Part shown: in pieces, positions 20,201 to 27,644 of the stretch
Position numbering within the stretch: the first letter of the stretch is position 1
Layout: every line of letters begins with the position of its first letter
NCBI RefSeq assembly: GCF_001435995.1
Contig: NZ_AYYQ01000035.1
Span: 184,572 to 248,571, forward strand
Source of the DNA: Apilactobacillus ozensis DSM 23829 = JCM 17196
Lineage (GTDB): Bacteria > Bacillota > Bacilli > Lactobacillales > Lactobacillaceae
Direction of reading: 5' to 3'
DNA length: 64,000 nucleotides
Program-made: the position numbers and the translations under genes
The notes under the pieces: model-generated
What the model was told of the DNA's origin: nothing
Databases searched by the model: none
What the model saw: the letters and a program-made list of their open reading frames with translations, nothing else

Positions 20201-20648
20201 TAAAAAAGGCCAGGAAATGGCGTTTGTGAATGGATCGGATATGAGTAATGAGTATACTATTGTTGTATTCCCGGAAGCATACTCAACTTTTAAAAACTAT
20301 TTAAAAACGGGTCAAGTTATTTTAGTAAGTGGTAAAGTTGAAGCTTCCAAAAAGAATAACCAAATTCAACTAATAGCCCAAAATATTAATTTAGCAGTGA
20401 ATCTACCTAAAGCATCTAGTAATAAAAGACTTTATTTAAAAATAGACAAAGATAAAGACAATACTGATGTTTGGAAAAAAATACACACGGTTATAAAAAA
20501 TAATCCTGGAAATACCTCGATAATTATTCATAGAGAAATAGATGATTCGAATAAATTATTGCGAAAACCATATTCAATAAATGGGACCAATTCGGCTATT
20601 AATTCGTTAAAACTTATTTTAGGAAAAGATAATGCTGTATATAAATGA
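17286..20648 (+). CDS. dnaE: DNA polymerase III alpha subunit DnaE
   Basis: A 1120-residue family C replicative polymerase of the DnaE3 type, in Gram-positives the error-prone partner of PolC that extends lagging-strand primers. The polymerase core is intact: GPGRGSAAGSLV, the catalytic PDIDLDIPDDKR aspartates and MDFLGLRNLSLI. The N-terminal PHP domain reads LQVISSYSLL, lacking the usual first histidines. An OB-fold domain follows near 970-1050. A TATAAT at 17255-17260 could be its -10. pyk follows with no pfkA in between. Confidence 0.96.
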   Translation: MNYTPLQVISSYSLLQSNISIKDLVLEAKSRGYDSLTLTDRNVMYGAIEFYDECLKNDIKPIVGLTIELSGTEILDQSFELVLLAKNFNGYKNLMKISTLKMTEKRDNVGHELTLSDITPYLNHLFVIIPKNSEVFSLLMRGQNDLAINYVKSIQNNVDEKSLYFGVDINTSDNLIQIINNLSKKYGTSMVALSTVKYLNANDYFAVSILNYIANGQKITDPVENSHILGSEWLRGCKEMCKFFTDKKLTTALTSNHYISSHCNLKIMKQKPQLPNFKNDFNLSSFDFLKKLCKQGLKERLSNNEIIKANINKYVDRMKKELAVINRMGFNDYFLIVWDVINYSHHHNIMTGPGRGSAAGSLVAYVLKITDVDPIKYGLLFERFLNEERAQMPDIDLDIPDDKRSEILNYVHSKYGDNYVAQIVTFGTLSAKQVIRDVGRVFGLNNLQMSKWSNAIPTQLNIKLLDAVKQSHKLKSLIDENKLNQLIFATALKLEGIPRHYSTHAAGVIISANELINNSPVQLGNEGLLMTQYSKNYVEQVGLLKMDFLGLRNLSLIANIVDDIYQNTGSLLKISQIDLNDESTLRYFQNGYTNGVFQFESSGIKNVLRSLKPTNFELVAAVDALYRPGPMQNIDNFIKRKNDNHQINYADERLKNVLQPTFGIIVYQEQVMQLASIMAGFTLGEADILRRAMSKKKQEVMDNMRDKFIAGAISNGFPKSVAERTFAYIDQFASYGFNKSHAYAYSKMAFQLAYLKVHYPLEFYKNIFNSVLNNADKTKTYFNEVKLRNIKLFGPNINLSESIFSIKHNAIIFGLRAIKGLRTDFIRFILDERKNGKFTNLENFIRRIDSKFRKAELLNLLVYSGALDIFGYNRAELLNSIPEFISSINLSGNSMDLFNDLKPKIQHFKDIPLKEKLGKERECLGIYLSGHPVEQYLYLQKQFKLTFSDEFNLNADYVNTLFFISSIKNIRTKKGQEMAFVNGSDMSNEYTIVVFPEAYSTFKNYLKTGQVILVSGKVEASKKNNQIQLIAQNINLAVNLPKASSNKRLYLKIDKDKDNTDVWKKIHTVIKNNPGNTSIIIHREIDDSNKLLRKPYSINGTNSAINSLKLILGKDNAVYK

Positions 20649-20674
20649 TTTTTTGTAAAATAAATTACAAAAAA
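20649..20674. other. Inverted repeat after dnaE
   Basis: TTTTTTGTAA (20649-20658) and TTACAAAAAA (20665-20674) form a perfect 10-bp stem right after the dnaE stop codon. The T-run lies in the 5' arm rather than after the stem, so it is not a canonical terminator. Confidence 0.35.
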
Positions 20675-20688
20675 CAGGGAATCCATAG

Positions 20689-20717
20689 CAGACATAATTT
20701 TTAAAAAGTGATACAAT
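20689..20717 (+). promoter_or_regulatory. Possible pyk promoter
   Basis: CAGACA (20689-20694), 17 bp, TACAAT (20712-20717). The -10 is good and the -35 is weak; the leader would be about 85 bases. Independent transcription is expected for a highly expressed glycolytic gene. Confidence 0.45.
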
Positions 20718-20808
20718 TATGTTGAATTCTAATTATGTAGTTAATAATTTGATAGTTTGATATTTATTAAATTAATTATCTGCAAAATAAAAGGAGAGAT
20801 TTTGACTT

Positions 20809-22569
20809 ATGAAGAAAACAAAGATCGTAAGTACTTTAGGACCTGCTAGTACCGACGTCGATACTATCGTTAAGTTGATCGAAGCAGGAGCTAATATTTT
20901 TCGATTTAACTTTTCACACGGTGACCATGAAGAACATTTTGATCGTTTGAACAAAGTGCATGAAGCTGAAAAGAAAACCGGTAAAACAGTTGGTATCATG
21001 CTTGATACTAAAGGTGCTGAAATTCGTACTACTGTTCAAAAAGACGGTAAAATTCAATACAACACTGGTGACCAATTCAGAATTTCTATGGACGAAAGTC
21101 TTGACGGAACTAAAGATAAAATTGCTGTAACATATCCTGGATTACTAGATGATGTTAAGGTTGGCGGTCATATCTTATTTGATGATGGTATTTTAGATAC
21201 TGTTGTTGATGAAAAAGATGAAGCTAATAAAGAATTAGTTGTTACTGCTCAAAACGACGCACTTCTAGGTTCACGTAAAACAGTTGATGCTCCTGGTGTT
21301 TCAATTAACTTACCAGGTATTACTGAAAAAGACTCAAGCGACATTCGTTTCGGTCTTGAAAAGATGAACATTAACTTCATTGCTGCTTCTTTCGTAAGAA
21401 AGCCACAAGATGTTCTTGACATCCGTACTTTACTTGAAGAACAACATATGGAAGATGTTCAAATTTTCCCTAAGATTGAATCACAAGAAGGTATCGACAA
21501 CTTTGAAGATATCATGAATGTATCTGATGGTTTAATGATTGCTCGTGGTGACATGGCTGTTGAAATTCCAGCAGAAAATGTTCCAATCGTTCAAAAACAC
21601 ATGATCCACAGATGTAACGAAATGGGTAAGCCAGTTATTACTGCTACTCAAATGTTAGATTCAATGATTGAAAACCCTCGTCCTACTCGTGCTGAAGCTT
21701 CAGATGTTGAATACGCTGTATTCAGTGGTACTGATGCTACTATGCTTTCTGGTGAAAGTGCTAATGGTAAATACCCAGCTAAAGCTGTAGATATGATGAG
21801 AAAACTAGATGAAAAAGCTGAAGAACATTACGATACTTACGCTGATGCTCGTCCAACATTTAACAACGGTGACGTTACTGAAGCCTTTGGTAAAGAAGCA
21901 GCTGCTTTAGCTAAAGACTTAGGTATTAAGACTATTGTTACTTCTACTTCAACTGGTTACTCTGCACGTATGATTTCTAAATATCGTCCAAATGCTGATA
22001 TTTTAGCATTGACATTTGATGACCGTACACGTCGTGGTTTAACAATTAACTGGGGTGTTCAACCAATCGTTGTTGAAAAACCTGAAACTACTGATGGTAT
22101 GTTTGACTTTGCTGCAAACAAGGCCGTTGAAACTGGTTTAGCTAAAGAAGGCGACTTAGTATTAATCGTTGCTGGTATTCCAGTTGGTGAAAAAGGTACT
22201 ACTAATGTTATGCGTGTTAAGTTAATCGGTTCAAAATTGACTCAAGGTCAAGGAATCGGTGACAAAGCCGTTATTGGTAAAGCTTTTTTAGCAAGTAACG
22301 CTGCCGACGCAAACAGCAAAGCTGTAGACGGTGGCGTGTTAGTAGCTAAGAATACTAACAAAGATTATCTACCCGCAATGAAAAAAGCTAGTGCTATTAT
22401 CGTTGAAGATGGTGGATTAACATCACACGCAGCAGTAGTTGGTATTTCAATGGGGATTCCAGTTATTGTTGGTGCTAATAAGGCTACAGAAAAAATTTCT
22501 GATGGTGAAACTATTACAGTTGATGCTCAACGCGGTATCGTTTACCACGGTGCAGCTAATTCACTTTAA
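20809..22569 (+). CDS. pyk: Pyruvate kinase
   Basis: A 586-residue enzyme converting PEP and ADP to pyruvate and ATP. It begins MKKTKIVSTLGPAS, then FRFNFSHG, the FPKIES lysine and ARGDMAVEIP (alanine where glycine is usual). The extra C-terminal domain of about 100 residues is the PEP-utilising mobile domain (GGLTSHAAVVGISMGIPVIVGA) found in many Firmicute pyruvate kinases. Codon use looks like that of a highly expressed gene (frequent GGT, CGT, AAC). The start follows AAAGGAGAG. Confidence 0.97.
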   Translation: MKKTKIVSTLGPASTDVDTIVKLIEAGANIFRFNFSHGDHEEHFDRLNKVHEAEKKTGKTVGIMLDTKGAEIRTTVQKDGKIQYNTGDQFRISMDESLDGTKDKIAVTYPGLLDDVKVGGHILFDDGILDTVVDEKDEANKELVVTAQNDALLGSRKTVDAPGVSINLPGITEKDSSDIRFGLEKMNINFIAASFVRKPQDVLDIRTLLEEQHMEDVQIFPKIESQEGIDNFEDIMNVSDGLMIARGDMAVEIPAENVPIVQKHMIHRCNEMGKPVITATQMLDSMIENPRPTRAEASDVEYAVFSGTDATMLSGESANGKYPAKAVDMMRKLDEKAEEHYDTYADARPTFNNGDVTEAFGKEAAALAKDLGIKTIVTSTSTGYSARMISKYRPNADILALTFDDRTRRGLTINWGVQPIVVEKPETTDGMFDFAANKAVETGLAKEGDLVLIVAGIPVGEKGTTNVMRVKLIGSKLTQGQGIGDKAVIGKAFLASNAADANSKAVDGGVLVAKNTNKDYLPAMKKASAIIVEDGGLTSHAAVVGISMGIPVIVGANKATEKISDGETITVDAQRGIVYHGAANSL

Positions 22570-22583
22570 TAGTTGTTATTGGT

Positions 22584-22614
22584 AAAAAGACACGCAAAAT
22601 GCGTGTCTTTTTAT
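22584..22614 (+). terminator. pyk terminator
   Basis: AAAAAGACACGC and GCGTGTCTTTTT form a perfect stem around a short A-rich loop, with the T-run built into the 3' arm. Confidence 0.92.
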
Positions 22615-22626
22615 TGTACATAGTGC

Positions 22627-22662
22627 TTTTACACTTTGCTTTGTATTAATTACAGTGTAAAA
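22627..22662 (+). promoter_or_regulatory. cvfB promoter flanked by an inverted repeat
   Basis: TTTACA (22628-22633), 17 bp, TACAGT (22651-22656). The arms TTTTACAC (22627-22634) and GTGTAAAA (22655-22662) are perfect inverted copies that cover exactly the -35 and -10 elements. An unidentified repressor could bind here, or the symmetry may be chance. Confidence 0.55.
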
Positions 22663-22694
22663 TTAGCGTATATATTATTGAAAGAGGTTTTTTA

Positions 22695-23573
22695 ATGAAT
22701 AACATTCTAGGTAAGATTGTTTCTGGTAAAGTTACTGATGAAAATGACAAAAGATACTTTGTACAAATAGAAGGGGAAACTTTTTTTCTAGACAAAAAAG
22801 AAATTATTAAGCCCTTAAAATTGGGAAGTACTTTTAAAGGCTTTGCTTACGAAAATGAAGATCATAAGATGCAAATTACTAGAGATGCACCTAAATCACA
22901 ACAAGACCATTATGCTTTTGGAACGATTGTAAACAGTAAATTTGGTTTGGGAGTTTTTGTTGATATAGGTTTACCTAACAAGGATATCGCTGTTTCGTTA
23001 GATGATTTACCAACAATTAAATCATTATGGCCACAAAGAGGCGATCAAGTTATGATTTCTCTAAAAATTGATAACAAAAATCGTATTTGGGGAGAATTAG
23101 CTGATGAAGATGTGTTTAAAGCTATTTCGATTCCAGGAAATAAAAATATGATGAACTTTAACTTAAAAGCCACTGCTTTTAGATTAAAGTTGGCAGGAAC
23201 CAAAGTTTTAACTGATGACTATCGGATTGGTTTTATCCATCCTAGTGAACGTGAGTTAGAACCTAGATTAGGTGAAAGATTGTCAGTTAGAGTAATTGGT
23301 GTACATCCAGATGGGACGCTTAATTTATCAATGCGTCCAAGAGCATATGAGGCAATATCTGACGATGCTAAAATGTTGATGGCTGTTTTGAAAAATTCAG
23401 AAGACTTTTCAATTCCATACAATGACAAAAGTAAGCCTGAAGATATTAAAAAGTTATTTGGAATTAGTAAAGGTCAATTTAAGCGCGCAATAGGTCATTT
23501 GCTTAAAAATAAATTAATTGCTCAATCCGAAGATGGTACTTACTTAACTGATAAAGGAAAAGAGTTTGAATAA
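22695..23573 (+). CDS. cvfB: CvfB-family S1 RNA-binding protein (YitL-like)
   Basis: A 292-residue protein with tandem S1-like domains (GTIVNSKFGLGVFVDIG at about 76-92; GERLSVRVIGVHPDGTLNLSMRPRAYE near 195-222) and a C-terminal winged-helix region (KKLFGISKGQFKRAIGHLLKNKLI). CvfB was named in Staphylococcus aureus, where it affects virulence-factor expression through RNA binding; here it is a conserved housekeeping homologue. Its stop codon abuts or overlaps the start of xerD. Confidence 0.93.
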   Translation: MNNILGKIVSGKVTDENDKRYFVQIEGETFFLDKKEIIKPLKLGSTFKGFAYENEDHKMQITRDAPKSQQDHYAFGTIVNSKFGLGVFVDIGLPNKDIAVSLDDLPTIKSLWPQRGDQVMISLKIDNKNRIWGELADEDVFKAISIPGNKNMMNFNLKATAFRLKLAGTKVLTDDYRIGFIHPSERELEPRLGERLSVRVIGVHPDGTLNLSMRPRAYEAISDDAKMLMAVLKNSEDFSIPYNDKSKPEDIKKLFGISKGQFKRAIGHLLKNKLIAQSEDGTYLTDKGKEFE

Positions 23574-24478
23574 CGATTATTAATGTTTTAGATAATGATT
23601 TATTAGAAGACTATTTACATTTTTTAAAAATTGAGCGTGGCTTATCATTAAATACTCTGAAAAGTTATCGGCAAGATTTAAAAAGATTTGCTAATTATTT
23701 AAACTTAAATAATTTAAATCAACTAAACAAAATAAATGATGATACTATTTTAAAGTATGTAAAGAACATGAGTGAAGCTGGGATGGCACGTAATTCTACG
23801 ATTAGAATGATTTCTACATTGCGTAAGTTTTCTAAGTATTTATTACAATTTAAATATATTAATGATGACTTTATGTCTAAAGTAGATACACCTAAAAGAG
23901 CCCAACATTTGCCAGCAGTTTTAACTACTGAGGAAGTAGATAAACTACTGGCGATGCCTAATACTGATAATAAGTACGGAATTAGAGATAGAGCTATTTT
24001 TGAAGTGATGTATGCGACTGGCTTGCGAGTTAGTGAGTTAGTACATTTAAAACTAGATGATTTACACTTAAGTGTGGGCTTAATTCAAACCCTTGGAAAA
24101 GGAAATAAAGAACGTATAATTCCAATTGGTGATGTTGCTAGTAAATGGATCAATATTTATTTAAACCACAGTCGCTCAATTTTGTTAAAAAAGCGTCGTT
24201 CACCATTTTTATTTTTAAATGCCCATGGTAGTGGACTTTCTAGACAAAGTATTTGGAAAAAAATTAAAAAATATGTTAGTTTGGCTGGAATTGAAAAAAA
24301 TGTCACACCCCATACTTTGCGCCATTCATTTGCTACCCATATTTTGGAAAACGGTGCTGATTTACGAATTGTTCAAGATTTATTAGGCCATTCTGATATT
24401 TCTACAACTCAAATTTATACACATATATCTAATCATAGACTTGCTGAAGTTTATGATAAATATCATCCTGAAATCTAA
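23570..24478 (+). CDS. xerD: Tyrosine recombinase XerD, non-canonical start
   Basis: XerD acts with XerC at dif to resolve chromosome dimers. The catalytic set is complete: Arg in ATGLRVSELV, Lys in GKGNKERIIP, HTLRH, LGHSD and the nucleophile in TTQIYTH. The conserved N-terminal SAM-like domain (DLLEDYLHFLKIERGLSLNTLKSY) is encoded upstream of the first ATG at 23768. The frame is closed by TGA at 23567, and no ATG, GTG or TTG lies before that domain. The only candidates are ATA 23570 or ATT 23576/23579, behind AAAGGAAAAGAG. I give the longest frame (302 codons); the true start is uncertain. Confidence 0.85.
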   Translation: MTIINVLDNDLLEDYLHFLKIERGLSLNTLKSYRQDLKRFANYLNLNNLNQLNKINDDTILKYVKNMSEAGMARNSTIRMISTLRKFSKYLLQFKYINDDFMSKVDTPKRAQHLPAVLTTEEVDKLLAMPNTDNKYGIRDRAIFEVMYATGLRVSELVHLKLDDLHLSVGLIQTLGKGNKERIIPIGDVASKWINIYLNHSRSILLKKRRSPFLFLNAHGSGLSRQSIWKKIKKYVSLAGIEKNVTPHTLRHSFATHILENGADLRIVQDLLGHSDISTTQIYTHISNHRLAEVYDKYHPEI

Positions 24479-24499
24479 CTTATATAAGAGGTGTTATAT

Positions 24500-24865
24500 T
24501 TGTTATTTAAATATCGAAGCGAATATAAAAAGATTGCAATGGATATGCTTAGTTTACTTCCGGAAATCAATAATATTGATTTTGTTGGTGAAGAAATTGA
24601 TTGGTATTCTAATAGTGACTCAAGAAATATTTATCTTTGGAAAAATCAGGAAAATAACTGGGCGGGACTTATTTCGGTAGAAGAAAAGCCTAAAAACATT
24701 ATAATTAGAAGAATTATTTTAACTCCAGAATCATGGAGCATTAATAATTGTTGTGTCATGATTGATGAATTATCTCATATATATTTAGATAAAAAAGTAG
24801 TTGGAACCATGGATACAACTTCAATTTGTGAAATATGGGAGAAACGTAACGTTGACGAACAATAA
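24500..24865 (+). CDS. ribT: RibT-like GNAT-family protein
   Basis: A 121-residue protein resembling Bacillus RibT, a putative N-acetyltransferase of the riboflavin locus: the opening LFKYRSEYKKIAMDMLSLLP, the RNIYLWKNQENNWAGLISVEEK strand and IIIRRIILTPES all align with that family. The usual GNAT acetyl-CoA loop is poorly preserved here, so activity is uncertain. The start is TTG 24500, after AGAGGTG. The position between xerD and scpA is the usual one in lactobacilli, although no ribDEAH genes are present here. Confidence 0.75.
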   Translation: MLFKYRSEYKKIAMDMLSLLPEINNIDFVGEEIDWYSNSDSRNIYLWKNQENNWAGLISVEEKPKNIIIRRIILTPESWSINNCCVMIDELSHIYLDKKVVGTMDTTSICEIWEKRNVDEQ

Positions 24866-25568
24866 TGACAATTGGCATGTTCATTTAAGTAATTTTGAAG
24901 GACCTTTAGAATTATTATTGAAACTCATTAAATCCTCAAAAATGGACATATACGATATTCAAATCTCACAAATTACTAATCAGTACAACAATTATTTAGA
25001 GCATATGAAAAAGCTTAATATTGATATTGCTGGTGAATATTTTGTAATGTCTGCAAAATTAATGAATATAAAAGCTAAAATGTTGTTGCCAAGTTACGAT
25101 GATGATTTTAACGAAGTAGAAGAAGATCCGAGAGAAGACCTAGTTCAGCAACTTTTAGAATATAAGCATTATAAAAACCTCGCTAATCATTTACTTACTT
25201 TAAAGGAAAAGCAAAGTAATTTTTATACTGCTGATATAAATCAATATAATCAAAATTCGATTATTAAAAATTCAGATGTTGATTTATTAAAAACAATATA
25301 TATTAATTTAATGAAAAATAAACGATTCAGAGATACTGGCAATGTTCATAGCATACAAAAATGGCATTACTCAATTGAACAGCAAAGTAATTTAATTATG
25401 GATAAGTTAAGTAATAATCATAAAACAAATTTTATGGATATCTTTGATTTTAAGTATGATTTAGAAGAGGTTATAACTGACTTTTTAGCTGTTTTACAAA
25501 TGTCTAAAAATAAGCTAATTAAATTATCACAACTGAATAATGAATTATTTCTAGAAAAACTTAATTAA
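24852..25568 (+). CDS. scpA: Segregation and condensation protein A
   Basis: A 238-residue kleisin that bridges SMC heads with ScpB for chromosome condensation and segregation. It has the family opening HVHLSNFEGPLELLLKLIKSSKMDIYDI, then EYFVMSAKLMNIKAKMLLP, and a C-terminal winged helix (DKLSNNHKTNFMDIFD onward). The start is TTG 24852, nine bases after GGGAGA; it overlaps ribT by 14 bases. A longer frame from 24801 adds residues with no family similarity. Confidence 0.94.
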   Translation: MTNNNDNWHVHLSNFEGPLELLLKLIKSSKMDIYDIQISQITNQYNNYLEHMKKLNIDIAGEYFVMSAKLMNIKAKMLLPSYDDDFNEVEEDPREDLVQQLLEYKHYKNLANHLLTLKEKQSNFYTADINQYNQNSIIKNSDVDLLKTIYINLMKNKRFRDTGNVHSIQKWHYSIEQQSNLIMDKLSNNHKTNFMDIFDFKYDLEEVITDFLAVLQMSKNKLIKLSQLNNELFLEKLN

Positions 25569-25586
25569 ATTATTGAGGGATATATT

Positions 25587-26102
25587 TTGATAAGTGAAAA
25601 AGGTAAGATAGAAGCTTTAGTTTATGCATCTGGTAGTAACGGAATTTCATTAGAAAAGCTTTCTGAAGTCATGAATCTTCCTGATTATAAAATAAAAAAC
25701 ACATTAAAGGAACTTTCTGAACAGCTAATTAAAAGTAATGATAGTGGATTGTTAATTATACAATCAGATGATAAATATAAAATAGCCACTAAACAATCCA
25801 TTAATAGTTTAATTGTTAAGTTAGTAGGAAATACTAGTGTTAAACTAAGTCAATCTAATTTAGAGACACTTACGATTATTGCCTATAGACAACCTATAAC
25901 TAGAATTGAATTAGATGAGATTCGTGGTGTTAATAGTTCTAGAACCATTCAAAAATTAATAGAACTGAAGTTAATTTACAAAAGTGGTAAAAAAACGGTT
26001 TTAGGGAACCCAGCTTTATATTCAACTACTTCAAAATTTTTAAAGACTTTTGGTTTGAATACTTTAGATGATTTACCTAATAAAGAAATAAAGGAGAATT
26101 AA
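25587..26102 (+). CDS. scpB: Segregation and condensation protein B
   Basis: A 171-residue partner of ScpA with two winged-helix domains. Conserved blocks are IEALVYASGSNGISLEKLSEVM and the second-domain NLETLTIIAYRQPITRIELDEIRGVNS. The start is TTG after GAGGGA. Together with the preceding gene it supplies the non-SMC subunits of condensin; smc itself is not in this window. Confidence 0.95.
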   Translation: MISEKGKIEALVYASGSNGISLEKLSEVMNLPDYKIKNTLKELSEQLIKSNDSGLLIIQSDDKYKIATKQSINSLIVKLVGNTSVKLSQSNLETLTIIAYRQPITRIELDEIRGVNSSRTIQKLIELKLIYKSGKKTVLGNPALYSTTSKFLKTFGLNTLDDLPNKEIKEN

Positions 26103-26106
26103 GCGA

Positions 26107-26826
26107 TTGGAAAGATTACAAAAATTAATGGCTCGCTCGGGAGTAGCTTCTCGTCGGAAATCAGAAACTATAATTCAAACTGGTAGAGTAAAGGTTAATG
26201 GTAAAGTAGTAACTGAATTGGGTACTAAAGTTAGTGTATCTGATGAAGTGATGGTCGATAACGTGCCAATTGGTAAAGAGGAATTGGTATATTACTTGCT
26301 TTACAAACCTAGAGGAGTAATTTCTTCAGTTAAAGATGAGAAAAAGCGTAAAACGGTTATGGACTTTTTCCCCGAAATAAAAGAAAGAATTTATCCAGTT
26401 GGAAGACTAGATTATGATACTTCTGGACTAATCTTAATGACTAATGATGGCGACTTTGATAACTATTTAACACATCCAAAATATGAAGTTAATAAGACAT
26501 ACGTTGCTAAAATTGAAGGAATTCCAACTAACGAAGAATTAAAGCAATTGCGAGTTGGAGTTAAGCTTAAAGGAGTTAAAACGGCTAAAGCTAAAACTAA
26601 TTTAATCGAGCAAAATCCTAAAAATAATACTTCAGTAATCCAATTAACTATTCATGAGGGACGTAATCATGAGGTTAAAAACATGTTAGCTGCAGTTAAT
26701 CATCCAGTTAAGAAGCTTAAACGAGAATCTTATGCTTTCTTAAATTTAAGAGGCTTAAAAGTGGGTGAATGGCGACCATTGAAAAAATATGAAGTAGATA
26801 AATTGTTAGAACTAGCTACTAATTAA
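26107..26826 (+). CDS. rluB: 23S rRNA pseudouridine synthase RluB
   Basis: A 239-residue RsuA/RluB-family enzyme that isomerises a uridine in helix 89 of 23S rRNA. It has an N-terminal S4 RNA-binding domain (LQKLMARSGVASRRKSE) and a catalytic block GRLDYDTSGLILMTNDG containing the nucleophilic Asp. The start is TTG 26107, behind AAGGAG. It closes the xerD-ribT-scpA-scpB-rluB cluster. Confidence 0.94.
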   Translation: MERLQKLMARSGVASRRKSETIIQTGRVKVNGKVVTELGTKVSVSDEVMVDNVPIGKEELVYYLLYKPRGVISSVKDEKKRKTVMDFFPEIKERIYPVGRLDYDTSGLILMTNDGDFDNYLTHPKYEVNKTYVAKIEGIPTNEELKQLRVGVKLKGVKTAKAKTNLIEQNPKNNTSVIQLTIHEGRNHEVKNMLAAVNHPVKKLKRESYAFLNLRGLKVGEWRPLKKYEVDKLLELATN

Positions 26827-26856
26827 TTGATTTAAATTTATTAAACATGTTATATT
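26827..26856 (+). promoter_or_regulatory. Promoter upstream of the FMN riboswitch
   Basis: TTGATT (26827-26832), 18 bp, TATATT (26851-26856), with a TG at 26848-26849 giving an extended -10. A start near 26863 would place the aptamer at the 5' end of the transcript. Confidence 0.5.
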
Positions 26857-26878
26857 TATAAAAATAAAATAATTGGTT

Positions 26879-26990
26879 TGTCTTCGGGGCAGGGTGTAAT
26901 TCCCGACCGGCGGTAATAGTCCGTGACCTATCTCTGATAGTTGATTTGGTGTAATTCCAAAACCGACAGTATAGTCTGGTATAAAGAAGA
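26879..26990 (+). promoter_or_regulatory. FMN riboswitch (RFN element)
   Basis: All conserved RFN segments are present: CTTCGGGGCAGGGTG, ATTCCCGACCGGCGGT, AGTCCGTGAC, TTGATTTGGTGTAATTCCAA and CCGACAGT...AGTCTGG. Bound FMN should favour the terminator at 27009-27045 and switch off riboflavin uptake by RibU. Confidence 0.96.
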
Positions 26991-27008
26991 TTTTATTTAT
27001 CCGTGCAT

Positions 27009-27045
27009 AAAATCTCTTTGGCTTGTTAGTCTTAGAGATTTTTTT
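27009..27045 (+). terminator. Riboswitch expression-platform terminator
   Basis: AAAATCTCT (27009-27017) pairs with AGAGATTTT at the 3' side, continuing into a seven-T run that ends at 27045. It lies between the aptamer and ribU. Confidence 0.85.
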
Positions 27046-27079
27046 GAAGATAAGCCTCTTTAATTAAGGGGATTTTTTT

Positions 27080-27640
27080 ATGGGTTCAAAACGATTCAGC
27101 GTTAAAAAAATGGTTACTATATCTATTTTGAGTGGATTATCTTTTTTCTTGATGTACATTAAGTTTCCAATCATTCCAATTGCTAGTTATATGACGATTG
27201 ATTTTAGTGATATTCCAATTTTGATAGGGGCATTAACTCTATCTAAACGTGATGGAGCAATAATTGCATTACTTAAGTCGCTATTGTATTTTGTTTTTAC
27301 AGGACCATCGATTATTAACTTAATAGGTGTTGGCTCGGCTTTTATTTCTAGTTTGGTTATTTTATTTTCATTAGTGTTGATTATTGAGAAGTTCAGTGGG
27401 CTTAAAAGAACATTATTGGGTATTTTAGTTACCATATTAAATTTAACTGTAATAATGTCTTTGCTAAATTATTTTATAATCACACCATTGTATATTGATG
27501 TGATTGGATTTAAGTTTGCTTATAGCATTCAAGATTTAGTATTGTATGCAGTAGTTCCATTCAATATCATTAAAGGGTTAATTGTTACTTTAACTTTATT
27601 AATAATATATAAAAGAATTGTAAAAACTAATAAGAGGTAA
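27080..27640 (+). CDS. ribU: Riboflavin ECF transporter S component RibU
   Basis: A 186-residue membrane protein with about six hydrophobic helices. It starts with a short basic region followed by MVTISILSGLSFFLMYIKFPIIP and MTIDFSDIPILIGALTLSKRDG, characteristic of RibU substrate-binding subunits. It works with the shared EcfA/A'/T module, encoded elsewhere. The FMN riboswitch immediately upstream independently supports riboflavin as substrate. The start ATG follows AAGGGGA. No riboflavin synthesis genes are in this window. Confidence 0.95.
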   Translation: MGSKRFSVKKMVTISILSGLSFFLMYIKFPIIPIASYMTIDFSDIPILIGALTLSKRDGAIIALLKSLLYFVFTGPSIINLIGVGSAFISSLVILFSLVLIIEKFSGLKRTLLGILVTILNLTVIMSLLNYFIITPLYIDVIGFKFAYSIQDLVLYAVVPFNIIKGLIVTLTLLIIYKRIVKTNKR

Positions 27641-27644
27641 TTAA

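Noticed and set aside
23768..24478. Short XerD starting at ATG 23768
   Set aside because: It would lose most of the conserved N-terminal DNA-binding domain, which is encoded intact upstream in the same frame.
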